From a bacterium (GTDB taxonomy: Bacteria; Bacteroidota; Bacteroidia; Bacteroidales; Bacteroidaceae), in contig SFQP01000003.1 in the NCBI GenBank assembly GCA_004562975.1, positions 1-29,864 of the forward strand: DNA of 29,864 bases, written 5' to 3'. Below the pieces are notes generated by a model, which saw only the letters and a list, made by a program, of their open reading frames with translations, was not told the origin of the DNA and ran no database searches. This document shows positions 13,669 through 21,627 of the stretch, in pieces. The stretch's first letter is position 1. The number at the start of each line of letters is the position of its first letter. The position numbers were made by a program, and so were the translations under genes.

Positions 13669-14958
13669 ATGTACGGCATTATTGATTGCGACAACTGCTA
13701 TGTGAGTTGCGAAAGGGTTTTCCGTCCGGATCTGGAGGGAAAACCCGTGGTGGTGCTGTCGAACAACGACGGCTGCGTGGTGGCGCGGAGCAACGAGGCC
13801 AAGGCACTGGGCATCAAGGCCGGCACGCCCTATTTCCGGCTGGGACAGCTTTTCCCGCAGGCCAAGATTGCCGTGTTCTCATCCAACTATGAGCTTTACG
13901 GCGAAATGACTTCGCGCGTGGTGTCCATCATCCGGGCCGAGGCGCCGGCATATTTCCGGTATTCCATTGACGAGTGTTTCGTCTGTTTCCGCGGGATGGA
14001 GGGCACGGACTATAAGGCGTGGGGCGAAAGGCTGCACCGGAAAATCAGGCAATGGACGGGTATGCCCGTGAGCATCGGGCTGGGTCCCAACAAGACGGTG
14101 GCCAAGGTGGCCAGCCACTTCGCCAAGAAATTCCCGGGCTACCGGCATTGCTGCCTTATCGACACGGAGGAGAAACGCCGCCGGGCCTTACAGCTCTATC
14201 CCGTGGAGGAGGTGTGGGGCATCGGCCGGAAATATGCGGCCAAGCTGTGGGGGCTGGGCGTGAAGACAGCCTACGACTTTGCCGAACGGCCCGAGGAGTG
14301 GGTGAGGGCGGTGTTCCGCAACGTGGTGGTTTACCGCACGTGGGCCGAGCTTAACGGCCACGACTGCGTGCCCAACGAGGAGTTTGCCAAGAAGAAAAGC
14401 ATCTGCACCAGCCGCAGTTTCAACGGGATGGTGTGCGACGTGGAAACGCTGGGCACTCACGTGGCCAACTTCGCCGCCCGGTGTGCGGAGAAGTTGCGGG
14501 CACAGCAAACGGTGGCCTCGACGGTGGGTGTCTTTCTGCAAACCAATGCTTTCCGCGAGGACCTGCCCCAGTATTGGAACTTTGCCGAGGAACGGCTGCT
14601 CACGCCGACAAACGCCACGCTGTCAGTGGTGCAGGCGGCCAAGGCGGCACTGCGGCAGATTTTCAGGCCGGGGTTTCATTACAAGAAAGCCGGTGTCATC
14701 GTGCTGAACGTGACACCGGACAATCCCATCCAGTTCGATCTTTTCGAGATGACCCCGGAGCGGTACAGCCGGCTGAGGGCTCTCGACGAGGCTTTGGACC
14801 GCGTCAACCGTCTCTATGGCTCGGAAACCCTCGTCGTCGGCGCGCAGCAATATACGGTGCAGGGCGGGAAGGCGGTGGTCTTCGCCGATGCCGTGAAGCA
14901 TGACTTCAAAAGCCCCAACCCCACGACGCGCTGGTGCGACGTGTTGAAGCTGAAATAA
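13669..14958 (+). CDS. umuC: UmuC-like Y-family translesion DNA polymerase
   Basis: It is the catalytic subunit of DNA polymerase V, which copies past lesions. The start [18 protein letters not shown] (ATG 13669) gives 429 aa with the first metal-binding Asp at the family position; the in-frame ATG ten codons earlier would add a poorly conserved stretch. Visible motifs are [20 protein letters not shown] in the fingers, YSIDECFV with the catalytic Asp-Glu pair (about residue 100), and [21 protein letters not shown] as the helix-hairpin-helix. The little-finger and UmuC C-terminal region includes [10 protein letters not shown]. It pairs with the upstream umuD. Confidence 0.95.
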   Translation: MYGIIDCDNCYVSCERVFRPDLEGKPVVVLSNNDGCVVARSNEAKALGIKAGTPYFRLGQLFPQAKIAVFSSNYELYGEMTSRVVSIIRAEAPAYFRYSIDECFVCFRGMEGTDYKAWGERLHRKIRQWTGMPVSIGLGPNKTVAKVASHFAKKFPGYRHCCLIDTEEKRRRALQLYPVEEVWGIGRKYAAKLWGLGVKTAYDFAERPEEWVRAVFRNVVVYRTWAELNGHDCVPNEEFAKKKSICTSRSFNGMVCDVETLGTHVANFAARCAEKLRAQQTVASTVGVFLQTNAFREDLPQYWNFAEERLLTPTNATLSVVQAAKAALRQIFRPGFHYKKAGVIVLNVTPDNPIQFDLFEMTPERYSRLRALDEALDRVNRLYGSETLVVGAQQYTVQGGKAVVFADAVKHDFKSPNPTTRWCDVLKLK

Positions 14959-15078
14959 GGTTATGAGGGATAAGGTTATAAAGTAACTAACAGGGTGGAG
15001 GAACATGTATCCCTTTCTAATAGTAACATTATAACCTCATAACCTCATAACCTTATAACCTCATCCCTCATAACCTTA
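14956..15078. repeat. Octamer-rich inverted repeat between convergent umuC and HD genes
   Basis: TAAGGTTATGAGGGA (14956-14970, starting with the umuC stop) is the exact reverse complement of TCCCTCATAACCTTA (15064-15078, ending with the HD gene stop). The right side is a run of the octamer ATAACCT(C/T), at least five times between 15031 and 15078. The left side has the inverse octamer twice. It may serve as a bidirectional terminator, although there is no clean U-tract. Confidence 0.8.
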
Positions 15079-15696
15079 TACTTTCCCCTCCATCACCGCC
15101 ATCACCTCGTCGATCATGGCTTGAGGCAGGGTAAATCGGGGGTCGTCCAGCGGTGAGGTGATGGCCGTCAGGAAATGGGGCCATTCCTCGTGGTACACCT
15201 CCTTCATGTGGAGGTTCATCCGATGGGCGTGGGAAAAGGAATAGGTGATGTTTGCCAGCCGGTCGGCCAGTTTCACGAAGGGCGCATAGGCCGTTTGCCT
15301 GATGCCTTGATAGTATCTTTCATCAGCGCGTTCCGCTCTGGTGCGTCCTTTTTCGTTGGTCAGGGCGTAGACAATTTCGGCGGCGGTCAGCGCGCCGTCA
15401 TCGTCCATCCACCGCAGTGCAGTGCGTTTCACGTCGTTGTACGATAGCCGAGCGTCCTCTATGCTGTCGTGGTAGAAAGCCCCGAAGAAGAGCGGCAGGA
15501 TGTCCGCCTCTGAGGCGCATACGGCGTGCCCGTAGCGGTGCACCGCGTCGGCCACCATGTCAAGGTGGTAGCCGTAGGGGCGCGTTTTGTCATACATCTG
15601 GTTCACGCTGTCGTGCAGGCTGTGTGCGCTTTCGCGTATTTGGGAAATCGCTGCGGCGTGGTGTTCCACCCACTGTTCAAACGTAGTTCTGTTCAT
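15076..15696 (-). CDS. HD-domain phosphohydrolase, MESH1/SpoT hydrolase-like
   Basis: The 206-aa cytoplasmic protein has the metal-binding pattern of the HD superfamily: H44 (GYHLDMVADAV), H76-D77 (FYHDSIEDAR) and D145 (VKLADRLANITYS). The spacing and the phrases FGAFYHDSIED and KLADRLAN are those of the hydrolase half of RelA/SpoT and of small alarmone hydrolases. No synthetase, TGS or ACT domain is present. It may hydrolyse (p)ppGpp or a related nucleotide; the exact substrate is inferred from family. The gene converges on umuC, and the stops share the ends of an inverted repeat. A DNA-damage link is possible only by position. Confidence 0.85.
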   Translation of the reverse strand: MNRTTFEQWVEHHAAAISQIRESAHSLHDSVNQMYDKTRPYGYHLDMVADAVHRYGHAVCASEADILPLFFGAFYHDSIEDARLSYNDVKRTALRWMDDDGALTAAEIVYALTNEKGRTRAERADERYYQGIRQTAYAPFVKLADRLANITYSFSHAHRMNLHMKEVYHEEWPHFLTAITSPLDDPRFTLPQAMIDEVMAVMEGKV

Positions 15697-15825
15697 CTTT
15701 TTGGCTTGTAAGAAGGTTGTGTTTCACAATGATTTTTCCACTGCCCCACAATGAGGGTGCAATGATACGCATTTCCCGGGACTGGACAAGGCTGCCGGGG
15801 CATTTCCGGCGTGGGAAATGGCATC

Positions 15826-15859
15826 AAAAAAAGCTATGCCGCTTTGTACGACATAGCTT
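15826..15859 (-). terminator. Intrinsic terminator of tRNA-Tyr
   Basis: AAGCTATG (15831-15838) and CATAGCTT (15852-15859) pair perfectly with a 13-base loop. On the minus strand a run of seven T follows (15832-15826). It lies 15 bases past the tRNA 3' end. Confidence 0.8.
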
Positions 15860-15873
15860 CTGGAAATTAGGTG

Positions 15874-15956
15874 TGGGCAAAGATGGATTCGAACCACCGA
15901 AGGCGTAAGCCAGCAGATTTACAGTCTGCCCCATTTGGCCACTCTGGTATTTGCCC
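15874..15956 (-). tRNA. tRNA-Tyr (anticodon GTA)
   Basis: On the minus strand the acceptor stem GGGCAAA starts at 15956 and pairs with TTTGCCC ending at 15875, with discriminator A at 15874. The anticodon arm GCAGA-CTGTAAA-TCTGC places GTA at 15922-15920. A long variable arm follows (class II, as bacterial tRNA-Tyr). The T-arm is GGTGGTTCGAATCCATC. The CCA end is not encoded (CAC follows the discriminator). Confidence 0.96.
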
Positions 15957-15975
15957 TTATTGCTGTTTTGCGGTG

Positions 15976-15983
15976 CAAATGTA
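15976..15983 (-). promoter_or_regulatory. Promoter of tRNA-Tyr
   Basis: TACATTTG (15983-15976, minus) is an exact TAnnTTTG box, 20 bases before the mature tRNA end. CTTG at 16007-16004, twenty bases further upstream, is a near match to the -33 TTTG and lies inside the end of ribH. Confidence 0.65.
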
Positions 15984-15987
15984 GACT

Positions 15988-16482
15988 TTATTTCTGTAAC
16001 TTCCAAGCGTAGTCCACCATTTTTATAGCCGTAAGTGCAAATTCGTTGCCTTTGTTGCCCAATTTGCCCCCGGCTCTTTCTTCAGCCTGCTCGGGATTGT
16101 TGACGGTGAGGAGTCCGAAGATGACGGGAATGTCGCCGTGCGCATTCAGCTCGGTGATGCCTTGGGTGACGCCTTGGCAGATGTAGTCGAAGTGGGGCGT
16201 ATCGCCTCGTATCACGCAGCCGAGGATGATGATGCCGTTCACGTGTCCGAACTTGGCCAGTTGGGCGGCGGCATAGATGAGTTCAAAACTGCCAGGCACG
16301 CGCTTGACGGTGATGTTTTGCGTAGGAACCCCATTCTTTTCCAGTTCCTCGATGGTGCCTGCCAGGAGTTTGTCGGTGATGGACTGGTTCCACTCTGTTA
16401 CGATGATGCCGAAGCGCATTTCGCTGGCATCGGGTATGGGCAGTGTCTGGTCGGCGGTGTAGGAATAGGTGGATGTGGACAT
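15988..16482 (-). CDS. ribH: 6,7-dimethyl-8-ribityllumazine synthase
   Basis: It performs the penultimate step of riboflavin synthesis, condensing the ribityl-aminopyrimidine with dihydroxybutanone phosphate; family members form 60-mer or pentamer shells. The 164-aa product has the hallmarks [19 protein letters not shown] (about 24-42), [18 protein letters not shown] with the phosphate/substrate segment, [15 protein letters not shown] containing the catalytic His, and [19 protein letters not shown]. The start [12 protein letters not shown] gives a normal N-terminal extension. It is transcribed after the TPR gene, across a 152-base gap that carries a large inverted repeat. No FMN riboswitch was recognised. 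tRNA-Tyr follows at once. Confidence 0.97.
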   Translation of the reverse strand: MSTSTYSYTADQTLPIPDASEMRFGIIVTEWNQSITDKLLAGTIEELEKNGVPTQNITVKRVPGSFELIYAAAQLAKFGHVNGIIILGCVIRGDTPHFDYICQGVTQGITELNAHGDIPVIFGLLTVNNPEQAEERAGGKLGNKGNEFALTAIKMVDYAWKLQK

Positions 16483-16516
16483 GGTCGTTGGGGGAGAGGA
16501 AGGTGAGAAAAGATGA

Positions 16517-16617
16517 AGGGGTGTTCTGTAAATCAGGTTTTAAAGAATACCCCATGAGTGTACTCATATATTCCGGCTGTCTTCTGCTCAGCTCGGCCTA
16601 ATTTATAGAACACCCCT
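16517..16617 (-). repeat. 101-bp element closed by a 17-bp inverted repeat upstream of ribH
   Basis: AGGGGTGTTCTGTAAAT (16517-16533) and ATTTATAGAACACCCCT (16601-16617) pair over 17 positions with one mismatch. Inside lies the small inverted repeat ATGAGT-GT-ACTCAT (16554-16567). On the minus strand an AACACC (16633-16628), just after the TPR gene stop, can compete for the same GGTGTT arm (16614-16609). Hence two exclusive folds are possible in a transcript running into ribH. Confidence 0.65.
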
Positions 16618-16634
16618 AAATAAAGACGGTGTTA

Positions 16635-17342
16635 TTATTTGCTCAACTTTTCAATGTATTTGTCAATCATGGCACTGAGCATCATGCCGTTTTGCTGCTG
16701 CTGGACGCAGAGCGGGGCAGAGGGATAGTCGCTCTTGATTTGCTGGTAGATGGCCAGTGCCTCATCGTTTTTCTTCTGGCTTTCGAGGATGATGCCTGCC
16801 TGGAAGAGGTATTCAGCGCAGAGGGCGGGCACATCGGTAGCCTTGGCGGCCTTCTTGAAAGTTTCTACCGCCTTGTCGGCCTGCTTGTCGGCGGCATAGC
16901 AGTTAGCCAGGGCGAAAAGAGCTTGTGCTGAAACGGTGTTGTCGCCTTTGGTGTCAAAGTCTTCAAGGTATTTGATGGCTTCCTTGGTCTTGCCCGTCTG
17001 GTAGTAGCAAAGTCCGGCTTCGTATTTGGCCAGGTTGCCGGCATCGGTCGAGCCGTACTGGTCGGCAATTTTCAGGAGTCCCATGGTCTTGCCTTCGCCC
17101 TTGAGTGCCTTTTCGTAGTCCTGGGCCATGACATATTGCTGCATGACGATGCCCAGCATTTCCTGTGCTTTGTTTTCGCGGGGCTTGGAGTAGCCGTAGA
17201 TGTAGGCCAATGTGCCGCCCACCACTACTACCACTGCGATGCAGGCTGTGATGATTTGTTTTTTGTACTTGATGACGAAAGCTTCGGAACGCGCCAAAGT
17301 TTCATTCACGTCGAGTGCTTGGTTGTTGGTTTGTTTGCTCAT
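16635..17342 (-). CDS. Membrane-anchored tetratricopeptide-repeat protein
   Basis: The 235-aa product has a cytoplasmic N terminus, one membrane helix at about 30-50 (ITACIAVVVVVGGTLAYIYGY), and then an outward-facing helical part with TPR-like units from about 95 to 205 (AKYEAGLCYYQTGKTKEAIKYLEDF; AQALFALANCYAADKQADKAVETFKKAA; AEYLFQAGIILESQKKNDEALAIYQQI). The layout is like the YfgM-type TPR proteins that accompany the secretion machinery, but a name cannot be given safely. The first gene of a minus-strand unit with ribH, it is divergent from recF. A -7-like box TAATTTTG (17472-17465) lies 120 bases upstream. Confidence 0.85.
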   Translation of the reverse strand: MSKQTNNQALDVNETLARSEAFVIKYKKQIITACIAVVVVVGGTLAYIYGYSKPRENKAQEMLGIVMQQYVMAQDYEKALKGEGKTMGLLKIADQYGSTDAGNLAKYEAGLCYYQTGKTKEAIKYLEDFDTKGDNTVSAQALFALANCYAADKQADKAVETFKKAAKATDVPALCAEYLFQAGIILESQKKNDEALAIYQQIKSDYPSAPLCVQQQQNGMMLSAMIDKYIEKLSK

Positions 17343-17464
17343 ATTTTCAGTATGCTTGTTTCGTGGTTTGGCAGCCTGCCCGGAAGGCAGGTTGATAGGT
17401 TGTTGTTTGGTCTTTTGTCGGAAAAGAATGGCACAGCCGCACTGGGGCGGCGAAAATTGCAGCG

Positions 17465-17472
17465 CAAAATTA
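17465..17472 (-). promoter_or_regulatory. Putative -7 element for the TPR/ribH unit
   Basis: TAATTTTG (17472-17465, minus) matches TAnnTTTG. The leader to the TPR gene would be about 115 bases. No exact -33 TTTG is found at 19-21 bases. Confidence 0.45.
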
Positions 17473-17521
17473 CAACTTTTCGTTTATGAAAGTGATTTCG
17501 CCCTTCATTTTTTTCAATTTC

Positions 17522-17554
17522 TTTGGGGTTTGCTCTCATTCCTGCGTACTTTTG
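17522..17554 (+). promoter_or_regulatory. Promoter of recF
   Basis: TTTG at 17522-17525, a 21-base spacer, then TACTTTTG at 17547-17554. This is the complete Bacteroidetes -33/-7 pattern. The recF ATG is only ten bases further, so the leader would be very short. Confidence 0.7.
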
Positions 17555-17564
17555 TCGGTGAAAT

Positions 17565-18677
17565 ATGATACTAAAGCGTCTTTCTATACTGAATTACAGA
17601 AATCTCCGTGCTGCTGATTTACAGTTTTCGCCCCATGTGAATTGTCTGGTCGGAAGCAACGGCATGGGCAAGTCGAACGTGCTTGATGCTATCCACTACC
17701 TGGCCTTTTGCCGGGGCTTTGCCAGTGCTCAGGACGGGATGAACGTACACCACGAGGCCGACTGTTTTCTGCTCGAGGGAAATTTCGAGCGCGAAACCAG
17801 TGTGCCCATGCAAGTGTGTTGCGCCCTGAAGCGCGGCTCGCGCAAGCGGTTGAAGGTGGACGGAAAGGATGTGAAGCGATTGTCGGAACACATCGGCCGC
17901 ATTCCGCTTGTCATGATTGCGCCCACCGACTCCGAACTGATAACGGGCGGCAGCGAGTCGCGCCGCCATTTCATGGACGTGGTCATCATGCAATATAATC
18001 CCTCGTACTTGGAGGCGTTGATGCGCTACGAACGGGCTTTGAAGCAAAGGAACGTGTTGCTGAAGCAGGAGGATGCCCCCGACGACGGCGTGATGGAGGT
18101 GCTGGAGGAGATGATGTCGGACGCTGCCGCCGTCATTTGCCGGGAGCGCAGCGCGTTTGTCGCCGAGTTCCAGCCGCTGTTCGGCGACTTGTACGGACGG
18201 CTGTCGGGCCAGGAGGGCGAAGTGGTGGAAATCGCTTACGAAAGTCATTCGTCAAGGGGCGAGCTGAAGCCTCAGTTGGCCGGCTGGCGCGAACGCGAAC
18301 GGATCGTGGGCTATACGCTGCACGGCCCGCACAAGGACGACTTGCTGTTCACGCTGGGCGGCTACGGCGTGAAGCGCGAGGCTTCGCAGGGACAACAAAA
18401 AACATTTTTCATTGCCCTGAAACTGGCGCAGTACACTTTCTTGAAGCAAAAGGGGGAGCAGCGTGCGCCGCTGTTGCTGCTCGATGATATTTTCGACAAA
18501 TTGGACGTTCATCGGGTGGCCAACATCGTGCAGTACGTATCATCGGCAGATTTCGGCCAGATATTCATCACGGACACGAGCCGTGACCACCTGAACGGCA
18601 TCCTTGCATCAACGAAGCGGAGTTTCAAACTGTTTGAAGTGGAAAACGGCGAAGTACGCAGTTTGGAGTTTACATAG
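17565..18677 (+). CDS. recF: DNA replication and repair protein RecF
   Basis: An SMC-like ATPase that, with RecO and RecR, loads RecA on gapped DNA. The 370-aa product is full length. Walker A GSNGMGKSN lies at 30-38, preceded by LSILNYRNLRAADLQF. IGRIPLVMIAPTDSELI is a typical RecF phrase. The signature GQQKTFFIALKLAQ and Walker B LLLLDDIFDKLD are near residues 275-315, and the end IFITDTSRDHL follows. The gene reads alone from its own promoter, converging on the glycogen operon. It is not next to dnaN or gyrB here, as is usual outside the dnaA-region arrangement. Confidence 0.97.
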   Translation: MILKRLSILNYRNLRAADLQFSPHVNCLVGSNGMGKSNVLDAIHYLAFCRGFASAQDGMNVHHEADCFLLEGNFERETSVPMQVCCALKRGSRKRLKVDGKDVKRLSEHIGRIPLVMIAPTDSELITGGSESRRHFMDVVIMQYNPSYLEALMRYERALKQRNVLLKQEDAPDDGVMEVLEEMMSDAAAVICRERSAFVAEFQPLFGDLYGRLSGQEGEVVEIAYESHSSRGELKPQLAGWRERERIVGYTLHGPHKDDLLFTLGGYGVKREASQGQQKTFFIALKLAQYTFLKQKGEQRAPLLLLDDIFDKLDVHRVANIVQYVSSADFGQIFITDTSRDHLNGILASTKRSFKLFEVENGEVRSLEFT

Positions 18678-18761
18678 CTTCTGAACGAAAGTTCTCTAAC
18701 TGCTCGAATGCCAATAGTTCTGTACATTATTCTGTTTTATTCTCTCTTCTTTTATAAAACG

Positions 18762-18797
18762 AAAAAAATCCGCCTGTCGGATTTTGGCAGGCGGATT
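18762..18797 (-). terminator. Intrinsic terminator of the glycogen operon
   Basis: AATCCGCCTG (18767-18776) and CAGGCGGATT (18788-18797) pair perfectly with an 11-base loop. On the minus strand a run of seven T follows (18768-18762). It is 26 bases after the GH57 stop. Confidence 0.9.
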
Positions 18798-18822
18798 GAT
18801 GGTGGGGATAATCGGTCAGGAT

Positions 18823-20214
18823 TTATTCTTTTGCAGGAGCTTTCTTGGCGGCAGCTTTTTTGGTTGCCGGTTTTTTTGCTGCTGCTTTTTTGGCAGGTGT
18901 TTCTCCGCCTTCCTTCTTCTCCAACCGTGCGAGCATGTTCTGGAGCTTGGAAATTTCCTTGTTCTTGAGTTCCAACTCGTCGCCCTGGTTCTTGATGGTG
19001 GTAAGGAGGGAGTTGAGCTCTTCGTTGTCGATGTCGAGCGGATAGCGGTCGTTGACGCGGGTGATGAAGTCGCCGAGGATGTTCATGTAGTTGGTGAACG
19101 CATCGTAGGGCGAATCATAAATTCCGCGATAGCCTCCGTAGCTGTTGGGCTTGGTGGACATGAAGCGGAGGTTGTTGGATGCCTGGAGGTAGTCGAAGTC
19201 CTGCATCAGACGGCGGTCACGGCAAATGCGTACGCGGTCAGCAATGGAGTAGAGTTTTTCGATGGCTTCGCGTTGCATGACGTTGCCCAACCACGGCGAC
19301 ATGTCGCGCTCTTCGTCAACCCATGAGGTGGGGTAGCTCACGGTGAGTTCGCCGGCAGGCTTCACCTTGGAGCAGATTTCCGAAGGTGTGCTGAAGGTGA
19401 TGCCTCTTTCCTGGAATTGTGCCGGAAGGGCTTTCATGAATTCGAGGATGTTTGACGAAAGCGGCTGGAAGATGCCCAATGCGCAGAGCTCCATGAAGAT
19501 GTTGATGACTTGTTCTTCTTCGGGGAGGTTGGCAATCCAGTTGGCGTATGTGTCGGCAAACAGGGGATATTCGCTCCAGGAGGAATCGTTGAAACGGTAG
19601 GAAATGTCCTCAGAGAGTGAATGGTCGCGAAGGAGGAGCTTGAGGCGCGGGTCGCGGTTGCAGCTGTAAACGAAATGCGGACTCTTCCATCCCAACACGT
19701 GTTTGGCTCCTTCGGCCAGCATTCCCTTGAATCCCATGGAGGCAACGAGTTCGCCGATTTCGTCGGAGTAGACGAGGCAGGAGTTACGGAAGATTTTGGG
19801 CTCTTGTCCGAAGAGGGCTTTTACCTTGGCGCAGAGGCGTTTTACCTCGTCGCGGAAGGTTTCCTCGTTCTTGAGGGAGGAGAAGCCGTGGGAATAGGGT
19901 TCGGCGAGAAACTCTACACTGCCGGTTTCGTTGAGCTGCTGGAGGAGTTCGATGACTTGGGGCGCGTGGTTTTCGAGTTGCTCGATGGCGCAGCCGGAGA
20001 GCGAGAAGGCGCATTTGAAGTAGCCGGGATTGGCTTTTGCCATCTCTATGAGGGCTTCAAGTGCGGGAACGTAGGAGCGTTCGGCTGTTTCACTGATGGA
20101 GCGCGCGTTTTCGTAATCATCGTAGTAATAGTGGTCCGTGCCGATGTCGAAGAAACGGTAACGCTTCAGGTGGATGTTTTGGTGTATCTCGAAATATAGA
20201 CAGACTGTTTTCAT
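18823..20214 (-). CDS. Glycoside hydrolase family 57 alpha-glucan enzyme with Lys/Ala-rich tail
   Basis: Probably an alpha-amylase or 4-alpha-glucanotransferase acting on glycogen in the cytoplasm. The start MKTVCLYFEIHQNIHLKRY (ATG 20214) gives 463 aa and no signal peptide. GH57 features are the opening strand with HQNIHL, FKCAFSLSGCAIEQLE, VEFLAEPYSHGFSSL and FRNSCLVYSDEIGELVASMGFKGMLAEGA. A coiled-coil segment (about 400-432, NQGDELELKNKEISKLQNML) is followed by a 30-residue tail of repeated AAKK and PATKK-like units, reminiscent of histone H1 tails. It is the last gene of the debranching enzyme/glycosyltransferase operon. Which activity it has cannot be told from sequence alone. Confidence 0.9.
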   Translation of the reverse strand: MKTVCLYFEIHQNIHLKRYRFFDIGTDHYYYDDYENARSISETAERSYVPALEALIEMAKANPGYFKCAFSLSGCAIEQLENHAPQVIELLQQLNETGSVEFLAEPYSHGFSSLKNEETFRDEVKRLCAKVKALFGQEPKIFRNSCLVYSDEIGELVASMGFKGMLAEGAKHVLGWKSPHFVYSCNRDPRLKLLLRDHSLSEDISYRFNDSSWSEYPLFADTYANWIANLPEEEQVINIFMELCALGIFQPLSSNILEFMKALPAQFQERGITFSTPSEICSKVKPAGELTVSYPTSWVDEERDMSPWLGNVMQREAIEKLYSIADRVRICRDRRLMQDFDYLQASNNLRFMSTKPNSYGGYRGIYDSPYDAFTNYMNILGDFITRVNDRYPLDIDNEELNSLLTTIKNQGDELELKNKEISKLQNMLARLEKKEGGETPAKKAAAKKPATKKAAAKKAPAKE

Positions 20215-20296
20215 GATGAATGGTTGATTTGTTGGGTTTATGGGCTTCTTTGCCTTGGCGGCTTGCTTTACGCCGGGCTTGAAGTCTGGCTGGCTG

Positions 20297-21571
20297 TTAA
20301 TGAATAAGCTGGCTGTAGACATCGTAGATGCGTTTGCCTACTTTTTCCCAGGTGATTTGGTCAACTTCGTTCTTACCTTCTACTTTCAGATATTCATGTA
20401 GTGACTCGTTGGTGCAAAGTGAATACATGGCATCTGCCATGGCGTAGATGTCCCAGTAGTCGGTTTTGATACATTTGTCGAGGATTTCGGCGCAACCGCT
20501 CTGTTTGGAGATGATGGAAGGAACGCCACATTGCATGGCTTCGAGGGGCGAGATGCCGAAGGGCTCACTGACGGAGGGCATGACGTAGACATCGGAATCG
20601 GCAAAGGCTTCGTAAACCTGCTTGCCGCGCATGAAGCCGGGGAAGTGGAAACGGTCGGCTATGCCGCGTGCGGCTGCCATATTGATCATGTCGTTCATCA
20701 TGTCGCCCGAGCCGGCCATGCAGAAGCGGATGTTGCGTGTGCGCTGCAGCACGAGTGCGGCGGCTTCAACGAAGTATTCCGGACCTTTTTGCATGGTGAT
20801 GCGTCCCAGGAATGTGACCACTTTTTCCTTACGGTTTGTACGGGCTTTGCGCCGTTCGGCTACCATATCAAGGATGTCCTGCGAGAGGGGGTACACGGCA
20901 TTGTGCATGGTAATACATTTTGCCGGATCTTGGTGGTAGTGGTTGATGACGGTTTGCCGGGTGAGTTCAGACACACACATGATGCAGTCGGCATGATCCA
21001 TTCCGTCTTTCTCGATGCCATAGACTGTGGGGTTGACATGTCCGCGTGAGCGGTCGAAGTCGGTGGCGTGGACGTGGATGACCAGAGGTTTCCCGCTGAC
21101 GTTCTTGGCGTGGATGCCTGCAGGATAGGTAAGCCAGTCGTGGGCATGGATGATGTCGAATTGCTGTTGGCGTGCAATGACACCGGCCACGATGGAGTAG
21201 TTGTTGATTTCGTCCTGAAGGTTTTCGGGGTAGCGTCCTGAGAATTCGATGCAGCCGAGGTCGTCTGTGAGGCGATAGTTGAAGTCTGCATAGATATGGT
21301 CGCGGAGGTCGAAGTAGAGCTGGGGATCCATTTTGGAACCTATGCGCTCTTTTACGTAATCGTAGTTGACATCACGCCAAACGACCGGTGTTTCGCTCAA
21401 GCCAATAATGTTCATGAAACTTTTGTCTTCATCGCCCCAAGGCTTGGGAAGACAAAATGTGATGTGCATATCGGGTTGTGCGGCCAAGCCTTTGGTGATG
21501 CCGTAACTGGCAGTTCCGAGTCCCCCCAGGATGTGAGGCGGGAACTCCCAACCGAACATTAGAACTTTCAT
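20297..21571 (-). CDS. Glycogen-synthase-like glycosyltransferase (GT-B fold, GT4-like)
   Basis: The 424-aa cytoplasmic enzyme probably extends or builds alpha-glucan from a nucleotide sugar. The N terminus MKVLMFGWEFPPHILGGLGTA has the glycine-rich donor loop seen in starch synthases and GT4 enzymes. IIHAHDWLTYPAGI (about 140-153) and VTFLGRITMQKGPEYFVEAA (about 250-269) are typical. The E-x7-E motif is SEPFGISPLEAMQCGVPSI (about 340-358). Neighbouring debranching and GH57 genes support a glycogen role. Bacteroides has a comparable three-gene set, as I recall around BT4303-BT4305. Spacing to its neighbours is 56 and 82 bases, so one operon is likely. The donor (UDP- or ADP-glucose) is not determined. 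Confidence 0.88.
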   Translation of the reverse strand: MKVLMFGWEFPPHILGGLGTASYGITKGLAAQPDMHITFCLPKPWGDEDKSFMNIIGLSETPVVWRDVNYDYVKERIGSKMDPQLYFDLRDHIYADFNYRLTDDLGCIEFSGRYPENLQDEINNYSIVAGVIARQQQFDIIHAHDWLTYPAGIHAKNVSGKPLVIHVHATDFDRSRGHVNPTVYGIEKDGMDHADCIMCVSELTRQTVINHYHQDPAKCITMHNAVYPLSQDILDMVAERRKARTNRKEKVVTFLGRITMQKGPEYFVEAAALVLQRTRNIRFCMAGSGDMMNDMINMAAARGIADRFHFPGFMRGKQVYEAFADSDVYVMPSVSEPFGISPLEAMQCGVPSIISKQSGCAEILDKCIKTDYWDIYAMADAMYSLCTNESLHEYLKVEGKNEVDQITWEKVGKRIYDVYSQLIH

Positions 21572-21627
21572 AAAGTGTCGATTTTAAGGGGTGTGTATGC
21601 GGAGGTGTTCAGTTCTCCGCATACAAC

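Noticed and set aside
16483..16634. FMN riboswitch before ribH
   Set aside because: The conserved FMN-aptamer segments were not found on the minus strand; only an inverted-repeat element is seen.
20215..20322. N-terminal extension of the GH57 gene
   Set aside because: The in-frame extension overlaps the end of the upstream glycosyltransferase gene and lacks family sequence; MKTVCLYFE is the natural start.
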